The notes under the pieces were generated by a model. The model had not been told where the DNA came from. It saw only the letters and a list, made by a program, of their open reading frames with translations, and searched no databases. From positions 1 to 11,099 of the forward strand of contig CACXCQ010000269.1 of the NCBI GenBank assembly GCA_902766185.1: DNA of 11,099 nt, given 5' to 3'. Source of the DNA: an uncultured Eubacteriales bacterium. Lineage in GTDB: Bacteria > Bacillota > Clostridia > Peptostreptococcales > Anaerovoracaceae. This document shows positions 1-8,498 of this stretch, in pieces (the first letter of the stretch is position 1; the number at the start of each line of letters is the position of its first letter). Position numbers and translations under genes: made by a program.

Positions 1-1
1 C

Positions 2-2188
2 GGCAACTATACCATCACGTATGAAGCGGGCAAGCTGACCATCAAGGCGGCAGAGCTGACGGTAAAGGTCACCCCCCAGGAATACGACTATAACGGTGCT
101 CTGCAGGGTGAGGACAACGCCACCTACACCACGGGACTGGACCAGAAGGTGGAGGTCACCGGCCTGCAGGGAAGCGATGCACTGACCAGCATCACCCTGA
201 ACGGGCAGAAGAAGGACGCCGGGGAATATCCCGGAGCCATCGCCGCCAGCGATGCCGAAGTGGGCGAGGCCACCGACAACTATACCATCACGTATGAAGC
301 GGGCAAGCTGACCATCAAGGCGGCAGAGCTGACCATCACCGCGCTGGATCAGGAGTATGTCTACAATGGCGCTATGCAGGGTGAGGGCGATACAGTCTAC
401 ACGAAGGATCTGGACAAGAAGGTAAAGGTGAGTGGCCTTAAGGGCAGCGACCAGCTTTTGGGCATCACTCTGGACGGACAGGGAAAGGATGTCGGCACAT
501 ACGAGGACGCGATCGAACCCAGCAGCGCTGTGCTTGGGGATGTTGCGGACAATTACGATGTCAATTATGTCCCGGGCAAGCTGACGATCAAGCCGGCAGA
601 GCTGACCATCGCGGTGAAGGATCAGGAGTACACCTATAACGGAGCTCCGCGTGGCGAGGACAACACCACCTACACGGAGAACTTTGATCAGAAGGTGGAG
701 CTCACCGGGCTGCAGGGAAGCGATGAGTTGACCAGCATCACCCTGAACGGGCAGAAGAAGGACGCCGGGGAATACGAGAAAGCCATCGAGGCAAGCGCGG
801 CCGAGGTGGGAGATTCGACCGACAACTACGACATCAAATACGTTTCGGGTAAGCTGACGATCAAGCCGGCAGAGCTGACCATCACGGTGAAGGACCAGAA
901 GTATGCGTACAACGGCTCGCCGCAGGGCGAGGACAACGCTACCTATACGGAGGGCTTTGATCAGAAGGTGGAGGTCGCCGGTCTTAAGGGAAGCGATGAG
1001 CTGACCAGCATCACGCTGAACGGGCAGAAGAAGGACGCCGGGGAATACGATGAAGCCATCGAGGCAAACACGGCCGAGGTTGGAGATTCAACCGATAATT
1101 ACAGCGTCAGATACGTTCCGGGCAAGCTGACCATCACAAAGGCAGAACTGGCCATCGCGGTCAAAAGTCAGGAATATATCTATAACGGAACTCCGCAGGG
1201 CGAGGATGGCACCGCTTACACGGAGGGTCTGGACCAGAAGGTGGAGGTCACCGGCCTGCAGGGAAGCGATAAGCTGACCAGCATCACGCTGAACGGACAG
1301 GCCACCGACGCCGGGGAATACGAGGGAGCCATCCAGGCAAGCGCGGCTGAACTGGGCGAGTCCACCGGCAGCTACGTCATCGAGTACGTTCCGGGCAAGC
1401 TGACCATCAACAAGGCGGATCTGACCATCACGGCGAAAGACCAGAAGTACACCTATAACGGATCACCGCAGGGCGAGTCCGGCGCCACCTACACAAAGGA
1501 TCTGAACAAGAAGGTGGACGTGAGCGGTCTTCAGGGTAGCGATGTGCTGTCCAGCATTACCATGGACGGCCAGAAGACGGACGCCGGGGTGTACGAAAAC
1601 ACCATCGTGCCCAGCGCGGCCGAACTGGACAGAACGGCCGCCCCCGGGTTGCGCGGCGCAGAGCGGGCTGGCACGATCGCCGACAACTACAACATCGAAT
1701 ACGCGGCGGGCAGGCTGACCATCGATCCTGCCGAGGTGGTCGTTACCATCACCGGACATCACAAAACCGTGAAATATGACGAAACGGAACATGCTGTCAA
1801 GGGATATGACGTGGCGTTCAGCAATCCGATCTACAAGGAATCCGATTTCACCTTCACCCCCGCCTCCACAGCGATGCTGATCGATGGGAAGATCGCAGCC
1901 GTGAGGACGGAGGTCGGAAGGACGGACATGGGACTTGCCCCGGATCAGTTCGAAAACCACAACAGCAATTTCGGCAAGGTCACCTTCAAGGTCGTTGACG
2001 GATTCATCGAGGTGACGAAGGTTGCGCCGGATCCCACAGACCCGACGAAGCACACGAAATCGGGTGATGGAGGAAACGGCACGAGAACGGGCGATGACTG
2101 GAATCCTCTGATGGCGCTGGTCGCCGCCATGGCGGCTGCCGCGGCACTGATGATCATCAGGCGGGACGTCCGGTCCAGACGCCAGTAG
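2..2188 (+). CDS. Repetitive cell-surface protein, C-terminal part (5' end outside window)
   Basis: The reading frame is open from base 2 to the TAG at 2186-2188 and gives 728 visible residues with no start inside the window. Visible residues 17-576 are six tandem units of about 91 residues. Each has an AELTI-like strand, a YxYNG motif, GLQGSD, SITLNGQ, DAGEY, DNY and a closing GKLTI. This looks like the MBG-type beta-sandwich repeats of Firmicute surface proteins; the family name is from memory, not a search. Residues 577 to about 685 form a different beta-rich module (VVVTITGHH onward), followed by a Pro/Thr/Gly-rich linker. Residues 701-719 are a hydrophobic segment, followed by the basic tail RRDVRSRRQ, which is the layout of a wall-sorting signal. 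The place where LPxTG would stand reads GTRTG, then DD. The likely role is a stalk or adhesin displayed outside the cell. The ligand is unknown. A terminator follows 12 bases after the stop. Confidence 0.88.
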   Translation, partial: GNYTITYEAGKLTIKAAELTVKVTPQEYDYNGALQGEDNATYTTGLDQKVEVTGLQGSDALTSITLNGQKKDAGEYPGAIAASDAEVGEATDNYTITYEAGKLTIKAAELTITALDQEYVYNGAMQGEGDTVYTKDLDKKVKVSGLKGSDQLLGITLDGQGKDVGTYEDAIEPSSAVLGDVADNYDVNYVPGKLTIKPAELTIAVKDQEYTYNGAPRGEDNTTYTENFDQKVELTGLQGSDELTSITLNGQKKDAGEYEKAIEASAAEVGDSTDNYDIKYVSGKLTIKPAELTITVKDQKYAYNGSPQGEDNATYTEGFDQKVEVAGLKGSDELTSITLNGQKKDAGEYDEAIEANTAEVGDSTDNYSVRYVPGKLTITKAELAIAVKSQEYIYNGTPQGEDGTAYTEGLDQKVEVTGLQGSDKLTSITLNGQATDAGEYEGAIQASAAELGESTGSYVIEYVPGKLTINKADLTITAKDQKYTYNGSPQGESGATYTKDLNKKVDVSGLQGSDVLSSITMDGQKTDAGVYENTIVPSAAELDRTAAPGLRGAERAGTIADNYNIEYAAGRLTIDPAEVVVTITGHHKTVKYDETEHAVKGYDVAFSNPIYKESDFTFTPASTAMLIDGKIAAVRTEVGRTDMGLAPDQFENHNSNFGKVTFKVVDGFIEVTKVAPDPTDPTKHTKSGDGGNGTRTGDDWNPLMALVAAMAAAAALMIIRRDVRSRRQ
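50..1729 (+). repeat. Six tandem 273-bp coding repeats (last copy 315 bp)
   Basis: Unit starts, set at the Ala codon of the AELT-like motif, fall at 50, 323, 596, 869, 1142 and 1415. The spacing is exactly 273 bp for five units and 315 bp for the sixth. Bases 1-49 are the end of one more unit. Some copies are nearly identical in DNA: bases 1-60 match 274-333 with one difference, and the segment coding SITLNGQKKDAGEY is almost unchanged in units 1, 3 and 4. Other copies have diverged, notably units 2 and 6. This suggests growth by duplication with later recombination or gene conversion between units. Confidence 0.95.
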
Positions 2189-2199
2189 ACGAACGATCG

Positions 2200-2246
2200 A
2201 GGCTGCTGCACCAGGCATGAAAATGTCAGGGCAGCAGCCTTTTTTT
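2200..2246 (+). terminator. Rho-independent terminator of the surface protein gene
   Basis: AGGCTGCTGC (2200-2209) pairs perfectly with GCAGCAGCCT (2231-2240) around a 21-base loop. The last T of the stem and the six bases after it form a seven-T tract (2240-2246). It starts 12 bases after the surface protein stop codon and separates that gene from rpoN. Confidence 0.9.
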
Positions 2247-2270
2247 GTTGCAATTTTGATGCCAAACCAT

Positions 2271-2300
2271 CTGCCCAAACTGACCGGAGTGTGGTATACT
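2271..2300 (+). promoter_or_regulatory. Probable sigma-A promoter of rpoN (extended -10)
   Basis: TATACT at 2295-2300 is preceded by TG and one base (2292-2294), giving an extended -10 with five of six consensus bases. The -35 is weak; CTGCCC at 2271-2276 with an 18-base spacer is the best candidate. The predicted transcript start near 2307 leaves about 38 untranslated bases before the ATG at 2345. The element lies just after the preceding terminator, where a promoter is needed. Confidence 0.6.
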
Positions 2301-2344
2301 ATCATCGGAGAATTGCGGCAGATGATATTGTGCGTTTTTGTGCT

Positions 2345-3763
2345 ATGAAACTGGGATACGATCTGACAATTGAACAGACACAGAAACTTGTGATGACACC
2401 GGAGCTGATCCAGGCCATCAAGATCCTGCAGTTCAATACGCAGGAACTCGACACCTTTGTGCAGGACCAGCTTCTGACCAATCCTGTTCTGGAATCCTCG
2501 GCGGAGCACGAGGAGGCCAATGAAGGAGAGGAGCATTTCCGGAGGGAAGAGGAGCGTTCCCGGAGAGACGAACCGGACTGGGAGGAGTACATCCGGGGAA
2601 GCTACACGGAAGGCAGAGACGGTCAGTGGGACCGGCAGTGGATCGAGAGAAAGGACGACGAGGGCGACTTCTTTGAGCGCCACGTGGACAATGACATGAC
2701 CCTGCCGGAGTACCTCCTGTTTCAGCTGCAGTTCGCCGCGGAGACCGAAGAGGACAGCAGGATAGGAAGGGTCATCATCGAGTCCCTGGACGAGAATGGT
2801 TACCTGCCTTTGTCCGTCGAGGAGATCGGCCGGATGCTGCAGACGCCTCCCGAAGAGGTGGAACGCGTTCTGAAGATCATTCAGGAAATGGATCCTGCAG
2901 GCGTCGGCGCCAGAGATCTCCGGGAATGCCTGCTCATCCAGATGAAAAACCTGGGCACCCTGACGGAAGAATTCCGGAAGGTGGTGACGGAGCATCTGGA
3001 GGATCTGGCGAACAACCGCCTGAACACCATCGCGAAGGCGGTCGGAATCACGGCAGAGGAAGTCCAGCAGATCGGCGACGTGATCCGTACGCTGGAGCCC
3101 AAGCCCGGACGCCAGTTCTCCTCCGGGGAGGATACGAAGTACATCATTCCGGACATCATCGTGGAGAAGGGGGAGGAAGGATTCACGGTGAGGGTCAACA
3201 GGAGCAGCACGCCCCAGCTCAAGGTCAGCTCCTATTACCGGAAACTGCTGAACCAGGCCGGAGATGACGAACGGCTGTCGTCATACCTCTCGGAGCGGGT
3301 CAACTCCGCACTGTGGCTGATCCGGAGCATCGACCAGAGGCATCAGACGATCTACAATGTTGGCGAGGCCATCGTCCGGCATCAGAGGGAGTTCTTCGAA
3401 AAGGGGAGCAAGTACATGAAGACCCTGACGCTGCGGGAGATCGCCGAGGATGTGGGGATCCACGAATCCACGGTTTCCCGTTCCATCAACGGCAAGTACC
3501 TGCAGTGCCCCTACGGAGTTTTTGAACTGAAGCACTTCTTCTCGGCGGGCGTGAAGGGAGGCTCCGGAGACGGCGTTTCCTCCAACAGCGTCAAGGAGTT
3601 CATCAAGGAGATCGTTGAGAACGAGGACCCGAAGAAGCCCTACAGCGATCAGGCCATGGTCAGCCTGCTCGCGGAGAAGGGATTCGACATCTCCCGGAGG
3701 ACGGTGGCAAAATACAGGGACGAGCTGAACATCCTGTCATCGTCGAAGCGAAAACGGTATTGA
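2345..3763 (+). CDS. rpoN: RNA polymerase sigma-54 factor (RpoN/SigL)
   Basis: This 472-residue protein is the alternative sigma factor that directs RNA polymerase to -24/-12 promoters and needs an AAA+ activator to open DNA. Residues 1 to about 50 are region I, with the typical QTQKLVMTPEL motif. Residues about 50-110 are a charged, acid-rich linker (region II). A core-binding domain follows. A helix-turn-helix lies at about 361-385 (LTLREIAEDVGIHESTVSRS). The RpoN box is at 450-459 as SRRTVAKYRD, against the canonical ARRTVAKYRE; both changes are conservative. The ATG at 2345 is chosen because MKLGYDL matches the family N-terminus and because an upstream in-frame GTG at 2291 lies inside the promoter's -10 region. 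No Shine-Dalgarno is visible before 2345, so translation may be weak. No sigma-54 activator gene is in the window. gap starts 62 bases after the stop. Confidence 0.96.
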   Translation: MKLGYDLTIEQTQKLVMTPELIQAIKILQFNTQELDTFVQDQLLTNPVLESSAEHEEANEGEEHFRREEERSRRDEPDWEEYIRGSYTEGRDGQWDRQWIERKDDEGDFFERHVDNDMTLPEYLLFQLQFAAETEEDSRIGRVIIESLDENGYLPLSVEEIGRMLQTPPEEVERVLKIIQEMDPAGVGARDLRECLLIQMKNLGTLTEEFRKVVTEHLEDLANNRLNTIAKAVGITAEEVQQIGDVIRTLEPKPGRQFSSGEDTKYIIPDIIVEKGEEGFTVRVNRSSTPQLKVSSYYRKLLNQAGDDERLSSYLSERVNSALWLIRSIDQRHQTIYNVGEAIVRHQREFFEKGSKYMKTLTLREIAEDVGIHESTVSRSINGKYLQCPYGVFELKHFFSAGVKGGSGDGVSSNSVKEFIKEIVENEDPKKPYSDQAMVSLLAEKGFDISRRTVAKYRDELNILSSSKRKRY

Positions 3764-3789
3764 TCCTGCAAAAGACAGGTCAATATATA
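3760..3789 (+). promoter_or_regulatory. Possible promoter of the gap-pgk-tpiA-eno block
   Basis: TTGATC (3760-3765), overlapping the rpoN stop codon, and TATATA (3784-3789) are separated by 18 bases. The surrounding 60 bases are much richer in A and T than the neighbouring genes. No terminator separates rpoN and gap, so read-through is also possible. I saw no obvious direct-repeat operator of the CggR type. The hexamers are imperfect, so this is a candidate only. Confidence 0.4.
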
Positions 3790-3825
3790 AAGTATTACAA
3801 GAATTGTTTTTGAGGAGGACTAACA

Positions 3826-4842
3826 ATGAGTATTAAGGTTGGAATCAGTGGTTTTGGACGTATTTCACGACTGGCCATCCGTACAGCGATGGATATGCCG
3901 GATATCGAGATCGCAGGAATCAATTATCGTAACGCGGATCTGGAATATCTGGAATACATGCTCAAGTATGACTCCGTATTCGGACGGTTCCCCAAGGAGC
4001 TGGGCCGCTATGAGGGCGGACTGGTGATCAACGGCAAAGAGGTTCCGGTCTACAGTGAGTCGAATCCTTCCATGATTCCCTGGGATGCATGCGGGGCAGA
4101 GTATATCGTAGAAGGTACCGGCGCGTATAACACGGCGGAGAAGGCTCAGCCTCATATCGATGCCGGCGCGAAGCACGTTATCATCACCGCTCCGGCGAAG
4201 GACGATTCCCCCACATTCGTCTGCGGCGTCAATCTGGACAAGTACACCTCGGACATGAAGGTGGTCTCCAACGCATCCTGTACGACCAACTGCCTGGCAC
4301 CGCTGTGCAAGGTCCTGGAGGACAACTTCGGCATCGAGCAGGGCCTGATGGCAACGATCCACGCGGCCACATCCAAGCAGGTCACCGTCGACAAGAGAAA
4401 CATGAAAGACTGGAGAATCGGACGTTCCGCATTCAACAGCATCATCCCCACCACCACCGGTGCGGCGAAGGCTGTAGCCAAGGTCATTCCGTCCCTGAAG
4501 GGAAAGATGACCGGCTTCGCCTACAGAGTGCCTACCAATGACGTCTCCGTCGTCGACCTGAACGTCATGACGAAGAAGTCCACCACTCTGGACGAGATCA
4601 ACGCGGCGATGAAATGGGCCTCCGAGCACGAGCTGAAGGGCATCCTGGAGTACGTCACCGACAAGTGCGTCACCATCGACTTCGTGGGAGATACGCACAC
4701 ATCGATCTTCGACGCCAGCATGGGCATCGCGCTGAACGACAAGTTCTTCAAGCTGATCGCCTACTACGACAACGAGTACGGCTATGCCACCAAGGTGCTG
4801 GAGCTGATCAGACACATGTACAAGGTGGATCACAACGAGTAA
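3826..4842 (+). CDS. gap: Glyceraldehyde-3-phosphate dehydrogenase, type I, with unusual NAD-site residues
   Basis: This 338-residue cytosolic enzyme oxidises and phosphorylates glyceraldehyde 3-phosphate to 1,3-bisphosphoglycerate. The catalytic Cys152 sits in SCTTNC (151-156) and the general base His179 in TIHA. Other family motifs present are IIPTTTGAAKA (206-216), RVPT (234-237) and YDNEYGY (314-320). The start is firm: AGGAGG at 3813-3818 lies seven bases before the ATG. Several cofactor-site residues differ from the canonical enzyme. The dinucleotide fingerprint reads GFGRIS (9-14), with Ser14 for the third Gly. The usual Asp after Ile-Asn is replaced in INYRN (32-36), with one extra residue before KYDS. 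The usual STG is GTG (97-99). Nicotinamide-side residues such as Asn316 remain. Activity therefore seems likely, but NAD/NADP preference is open. It is the first gene of the glycolytic block. Confidence 0.96.
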   Translation: MSIKVGISGFGRISRLAIRTAMDMPDIEIAGINYRNADLEYLEYMLKYDSVFGRFPKELGRYEGGLVINGKEVPVYSESNPSMIPWDACGAEYIVEGTGAYNTAEKAQPHIDAGAKHVIITAPAKDDSPTFVCGVNLDKYTSDMKVVSNASCTTNCLAPLCKVLEDNFGIEQGLMATIHAATSKQVTVDKRNMKDWRIGRSAFNSIIPTTTGAAKAVAKVIPSLKGKMTGFAYRVPTNDVSVVDLNVMTKKSTTLDEINAAMKWASEHELKGILEYVTDKCVTIDFVGDTHTSIFDASMGIALNDKFFKLIAYYDNEYGYATKVLELIRHMYKVDHNE

Positions 4843-4888
4843 GGGTCAGTCATCAAAACAGCTGCCGTGAGAAGTCCTGCCTTTGCAT

Positions 4889-4903
4889 AAGGAGAGGCTC
4901 CTT
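4889..4903 (+). other. Small hairpin in the gap-pgk leader
   Basis: AAGGAG (4889-4894) and CTCCTT (4898-4903) pair perfectly around a three-base loop in the 84-base gap-pgk spacer. The left arm looks like a Shine-Dalgarno but lies too far from either candidate pgk start to serve it. An alternative pairing is possible, with GCCG and GAAG (4864-4867, 4871-4874) against CTTCCGGC (4901-4908). There is no T-tract, so it is not a terminator; RNA processing or stability is a possible role. Confidence 0.4.
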
Positions 4904-4926
4904 CCGGCGGCGGAATGGAGATAAAC

Positions 4927-6111
4927 ATGAAAAAAACAGTCAGAGATGTAGATGTGGCCGGCAAGAAATGCCTGGTCCGCTGCGATTTCAACGTACCCAT
5001 GAAGGATGGGAAGATCGCCGACGATTTCCGCATCGTTTCCGCCCTGCCCACCATTCAGTATCTGGTGGAGCACAAGGCCTGTGTGATCCTCATGTCCCAC
5101 ATGGGTAAGCCCAAGGGCGAGCCGAAGCCGGAGCTGTCGCTGAAGCCGGTAGCCGACCGTCTGACGGAGCTGCTCGGCCAGGAAGTGAAGTTCAGCTCCT
5201 GCCCCACAGTGGTCTGCGATCACATCCGGGAGACGGCAGCGGCACTTCAGCCGGGAGAGGTCATGCTTCTGGAAAACACCAGATACCGCAAGGAAGAGAC
5301 CAAGAGCGAGGAGCCCTTTACCGGCGAGCTGGCGTCTCTGGGCGAACTCTTCGTCAATGACGCCTTCGGAACGGCCCACAGGGATCACAGCTCCACTGCC
5401 GGCCTGGCCAGATATCTGCCTACGGTCTCCGGGTTCCTCATCGAGAAGGAAGTGAAGTTCCTGGGTGACGCGGTCGAGTCTCCGGAGCGCCCCTTCGTCG
5501 CCATCATGGGCGGCGCCAAGGTCGGCGACAAGATCCCGGTCATCGAGAACCTGATGAAGAAGGTGGATTCCATCATCATCGGCGGCGGAATGACCTATAC
5601 ATTCCTCAAAGCGCAGGGTTATGAGATCGGAACATCCATCCTGGACGCGGACAGCATCGAGCTTTCGAAGGAGCTTCTCGCAAAGGCAGAGGCGGCCGGA
5701 GTGAAGATCCTTCTGCCGGTGGATGCCATCGTGACGGATGACTTCGACAGCAACAACGTGATCAAGACGGTGAACGCAAACGAGATGCCTGCGGATATGA
5801 TGGGCATGGACATCGGTCCCAAGACCATCGAGCTGTTCAAGGCGGCCATCGCCGAGGCGAAGACTGTGGTCTGGAACGGACCTATGGGCGTGTTCGAGAA
5901 GCCGCTCTTTGAGAACGGAACGAGAGCCATCGCGCAGGCCCTGGCGGACAGCGACGCGGTAACCGTCATCGGCGGCGGTGATTCCGCAGCGGCTGTGGAG
6001 CAGTTCGGCCTGAAGGATAAGATGACCCACGTGTCCACCGGCGGCGGAGCATCCATGGAATTCCTGGAGGGCAAGGTCCTGCCGGGAATCGCGTGCATCG
6101 AGGAGAAATAG
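4927..6111 (+). CDS. pgk: Phosphoglycerate kinase
   Basis: This 394-residue cytosolic enzyme transfers phosphate from 1,3-bisphosphoglycerate to ADP, giving ATP and 3-phosphoglycerate. Substrate-side motifs are VRCDFNVP (17-24), Arg35, SHMGKPKG (57-64), ENTR (116-119) and AHRDHSS (150-156). Nucleotide-side motifs are GGAKVGDK (195-202), Glu324 in GVFE, GGGDS (349-353) and [14 protein letters not shown] (370-383). SHMGKP has Lys where many relatives have Arg (GRP), a mild change. The second of two in-frame ATGs (4927) is chosen because GGAG at 4917-4920 is six bases upstream; starting at 4915 would add four residues without a well-placed binding site. The length is normal for bacterial PGK. 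The spacer from gap has a hairpin but no promoter that I can see, fitting co-transcription with gap. Confidence 0.97.
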   Translation: MKKTVRDVDVAGKKCLVRCDFNVPMKDGKIADDFRIVSALPTIQYLVEHKACVILMSHMGKPKGEPKPELSLKPVADRLTELLGQEVKFSSCPTVVCDHIRETAAALQPGEVMLLENTRYRKEETKSEEPFTGELASLGELFVNDAFGTAHRDHSSTAGLARYLPTVSGFLIEKEVKFLGDAVESPERPFVAIMGGAKVGDKIPVIENLMKKVDSIIIGGGMTYTFLKAQGYEIGTSILDADSIELSKELLAKAEAAGVKILLPVDAIVTDDFDSNNVIKTVNANEMPADMMGMDIGPKTIELFKAAIAEAKTVVWNGPMGVFEKPLFENGTRAIAQALADSDAVTVIGGGDSAAAVEQFGLKDKMTHVSTGGGASMEFLEGKVLPGIACIEEK

Positions 6112-6127
6112 GATAACGTTCAGAGAG

Positions 6128-6141
6128 CCGGCCGCGGCCGG
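6128..6141. repeat. GC-only 14-bp perfect palindrome between pgk and tpiA
   Basis: CCGGCCGCGGCCGG is its own reverse complement. It lies in the 61-base pgk-tpiA spacer. In RNA it could form a five-pair stem with a CGCG loop. No T-tract follows, so it is not a standard terminator. It could be a protein-binding site, an mRNA processing or stability element, or chance in GC-rich DNA. Confidence 0.6.
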
Positions 6142-6172
6142 ACAGTGAATCAGAAGAGAAGGAGTAGTGTTT

Positions 6173-6922
6173 ATGATGAGAGTGCCATTTATCGCAGGCA
6201 ACTGGAAAATGTTCAAGACAAAGGCGGATGCATCAGCCTTTGCGAAGGAGTTTAAGGAGCTCTATCAGGGCACGGATGTGAAGGCGGCTGTCTGCGCGCC
6301 GTTCACCGATCTGGAGACTCTGGTGGAAGCCTTCCGGGGCACCGGCATCGGAGTGGGAGCACAGAATGTCCACTTCGCGGATGAGGGAGCGTATACCGGA
6401 GAAATCTCCGTCAGCATGCTGGAGGAGATCGGTGTGGACTTCTGCATCGTCGGCCATTCGGAGAGACGGCAGTACTTCGGGGAGACGGATGAGACCGTGA
6501 ACCTGAAGCTGAAGAAGCTGCTGGCAGGATCCATCCGTCCCATCATGTGTGTGGGAGAGAGTCTGGAGCAGAGAGACGCCGGAGAACTGTTCGACGTGAT
6601 CCGCCGTCAGCTCACCGATGGGCTTGCGGGCATCTCGCCGGAGGACATGCGCCGGGTAGTCATCGCCTATGAGCCCATCTGGGCCATCGGCACAGGCAGG
6701 ACGGCCAGCCCCGAGCAGGCAGAGGAAATGTGCGCTTTCATCAGACAGGAACTGATTCGGCTGTTCGACGAGGATACGGCAGATGAAGTGATCCTGCAGT
6801 ACGGCGGAAGCGTGAAGCCGGCCAACGCCACGGAGATCATGAACATGGATGAGATCGACGGAGCGCTGGTGGGCGGCGCCAGCCTGAAGCCTGCGGACCT
6901 GATGGCCATCATCGATTTCTGA
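6173..6922 (+). CDS. tpiA: Triosephosphate isomerase
   Basis: This 249-residue cytosolic TIM-barrel enzyme interconverts dihydroxyacetone phosphate and glyceraldehyde 3-phosphate. Active-site residues are visible: Asn10 and Lys12 in AGNWKMFK, His95 in VGHSERR (93-99), and the catalytic Glu167 in AYEPIWAIGTG (165-175), followed by the flexible lid. The phosphate-gripping loops YGGSVKPAN (210-218) and GALVGGASL (230-238) are intact. AAGGAG at 6159-6164 is eight bases before ATG 6173, which sets the start. A second ATG at 6176 is possible but further from it, and a GTG at 6167 is only two bases from it. Length is standard. It lies between pgk and eno, where related clusters usually place a phosphoglycerate mutase before eno; none is present here. 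Confidence 0.97.
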   Translation: MMRVPFIAGNWKMFKTKADASAFAKEFKELYQGTDVKAAVCAPFTDLETLVEAFRGTGIGVGAQNVHFADEGAYTGEISVSMLEEIGVDFCIVGHSERRQYFGETDETVNLKLKKLLAGSIRPIMCVGESLEQRDAGELFDVIRRQLTDGLAGISPEDMRRVVIAYEPIWAIGTGRTASPEQAEEMCAFIRQELIRLFDEDTADEVILQYGGSVKPANATEIMNMDEIDGALVGGASLKPADLMAIIDF

Positions 6923-6953
6923 TGGACGCGGCAGCAGCAATAACGATGAGGAA

Positions 6954-8278
<1,325 letters not shown>

Positions 8279-8312
8279 AGTCCGATAAGTAATCAGAGTG
8301 ATTCATGAAAGG

Positions 8313-8344
8313 CCCGGGGATCCGCAGCGATCCCCGGGTTTTTT
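8313..8344 (+). terminator. Strong Rho-independent terminator after eno
   Basis: CCCGGGGATC (8313-8322) and GATCCCCGGG (8329-8338) form a perfect ten-pair stem with the six-base loop CGCAGC, followed by six T (8339-8344). This should end the gap-pgk-tpiA-eno transcript. The roughly 95 bases from here to the secG promoter hold no gene that I can see. Confidence 0.96.
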
Positions 8345-8441
8345 GCTGCTATGTGGAATCAGAACGGCGAAGACCTGCCTTTGCACAAATATTCCGAAAA
8401 TATAAACATCGAATTGTAGCGAAAAAGCCCCGGCAAGCCTG

Positions 8442-8470
8442 TTGATTTCCCGTTTTCGGTGTGATACACT
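8442..8470 (+). promoter_or_regulatory. Sigma-A promoter of secG
   Basis: TTGATT (8442-8447) and TACACT (8465-8470) are separated by exactly 17 bases. TG at 8462-8463 makes an extended -10. The predicted transcript start near 8477 leaves about 22 bases before the secG ATG, enough for the AAGGAGG site. This is the clearest promoter in the window, and the terminator upstream makes it necessary. Confidence 0.8.
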
Positions 8471-8498
8471 ATTCGAGTTAGATAGAAGGAGGAAAACT

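Noticed and set aside
50..1729. The regular repeats as a CRISPR array or satellite DNA
   Set aside because: The 273-bp unit is an exact multiple of three, stays in frame and encodes a consistent protein repeat; there is no repeat-spacer pattern.
2291..2344. Extending rpoN upstream to the in-frame GTG at 2291
   Set aside because: The added residues are not part of RpoN, and the GTG lies within the promoter's extended -10, so it would not be in the mRNA.
1463..2995. A 510-codon open frame on the minus strand
   Set aside because: It runs antisense across the end of the surface gene, its terminator and the start of rpoN, both well supported. The translation resembles no family I know. Long antisense frames are common in GC-rich coding DNA.
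4846..6216. Long minus-strand open frames opposite pgk and, likewise, opposite gap, tpiA, eno and hppA
   Set aside because: All are shadows of highly conserved plus-strand enzymes. They have no recognisable motifs and no convincing ribosome binding sites.
8355..8368. GG-N10-GC spacing resembling a sigma-54 promoter after eno
   Set aside because: Only the two dinucleotides match; the surrounding bases do not fit TGGCAC-N5-TTGCA. Such spacing is frequent by chance, even though rpoN is nearby.
8381..8406. TTGCAC and TATAAA as a second promoter before secG
   Set aside because: The spacer is only 14 bases, too short for sigma-A, and a well-formed promoter lies just downstream.
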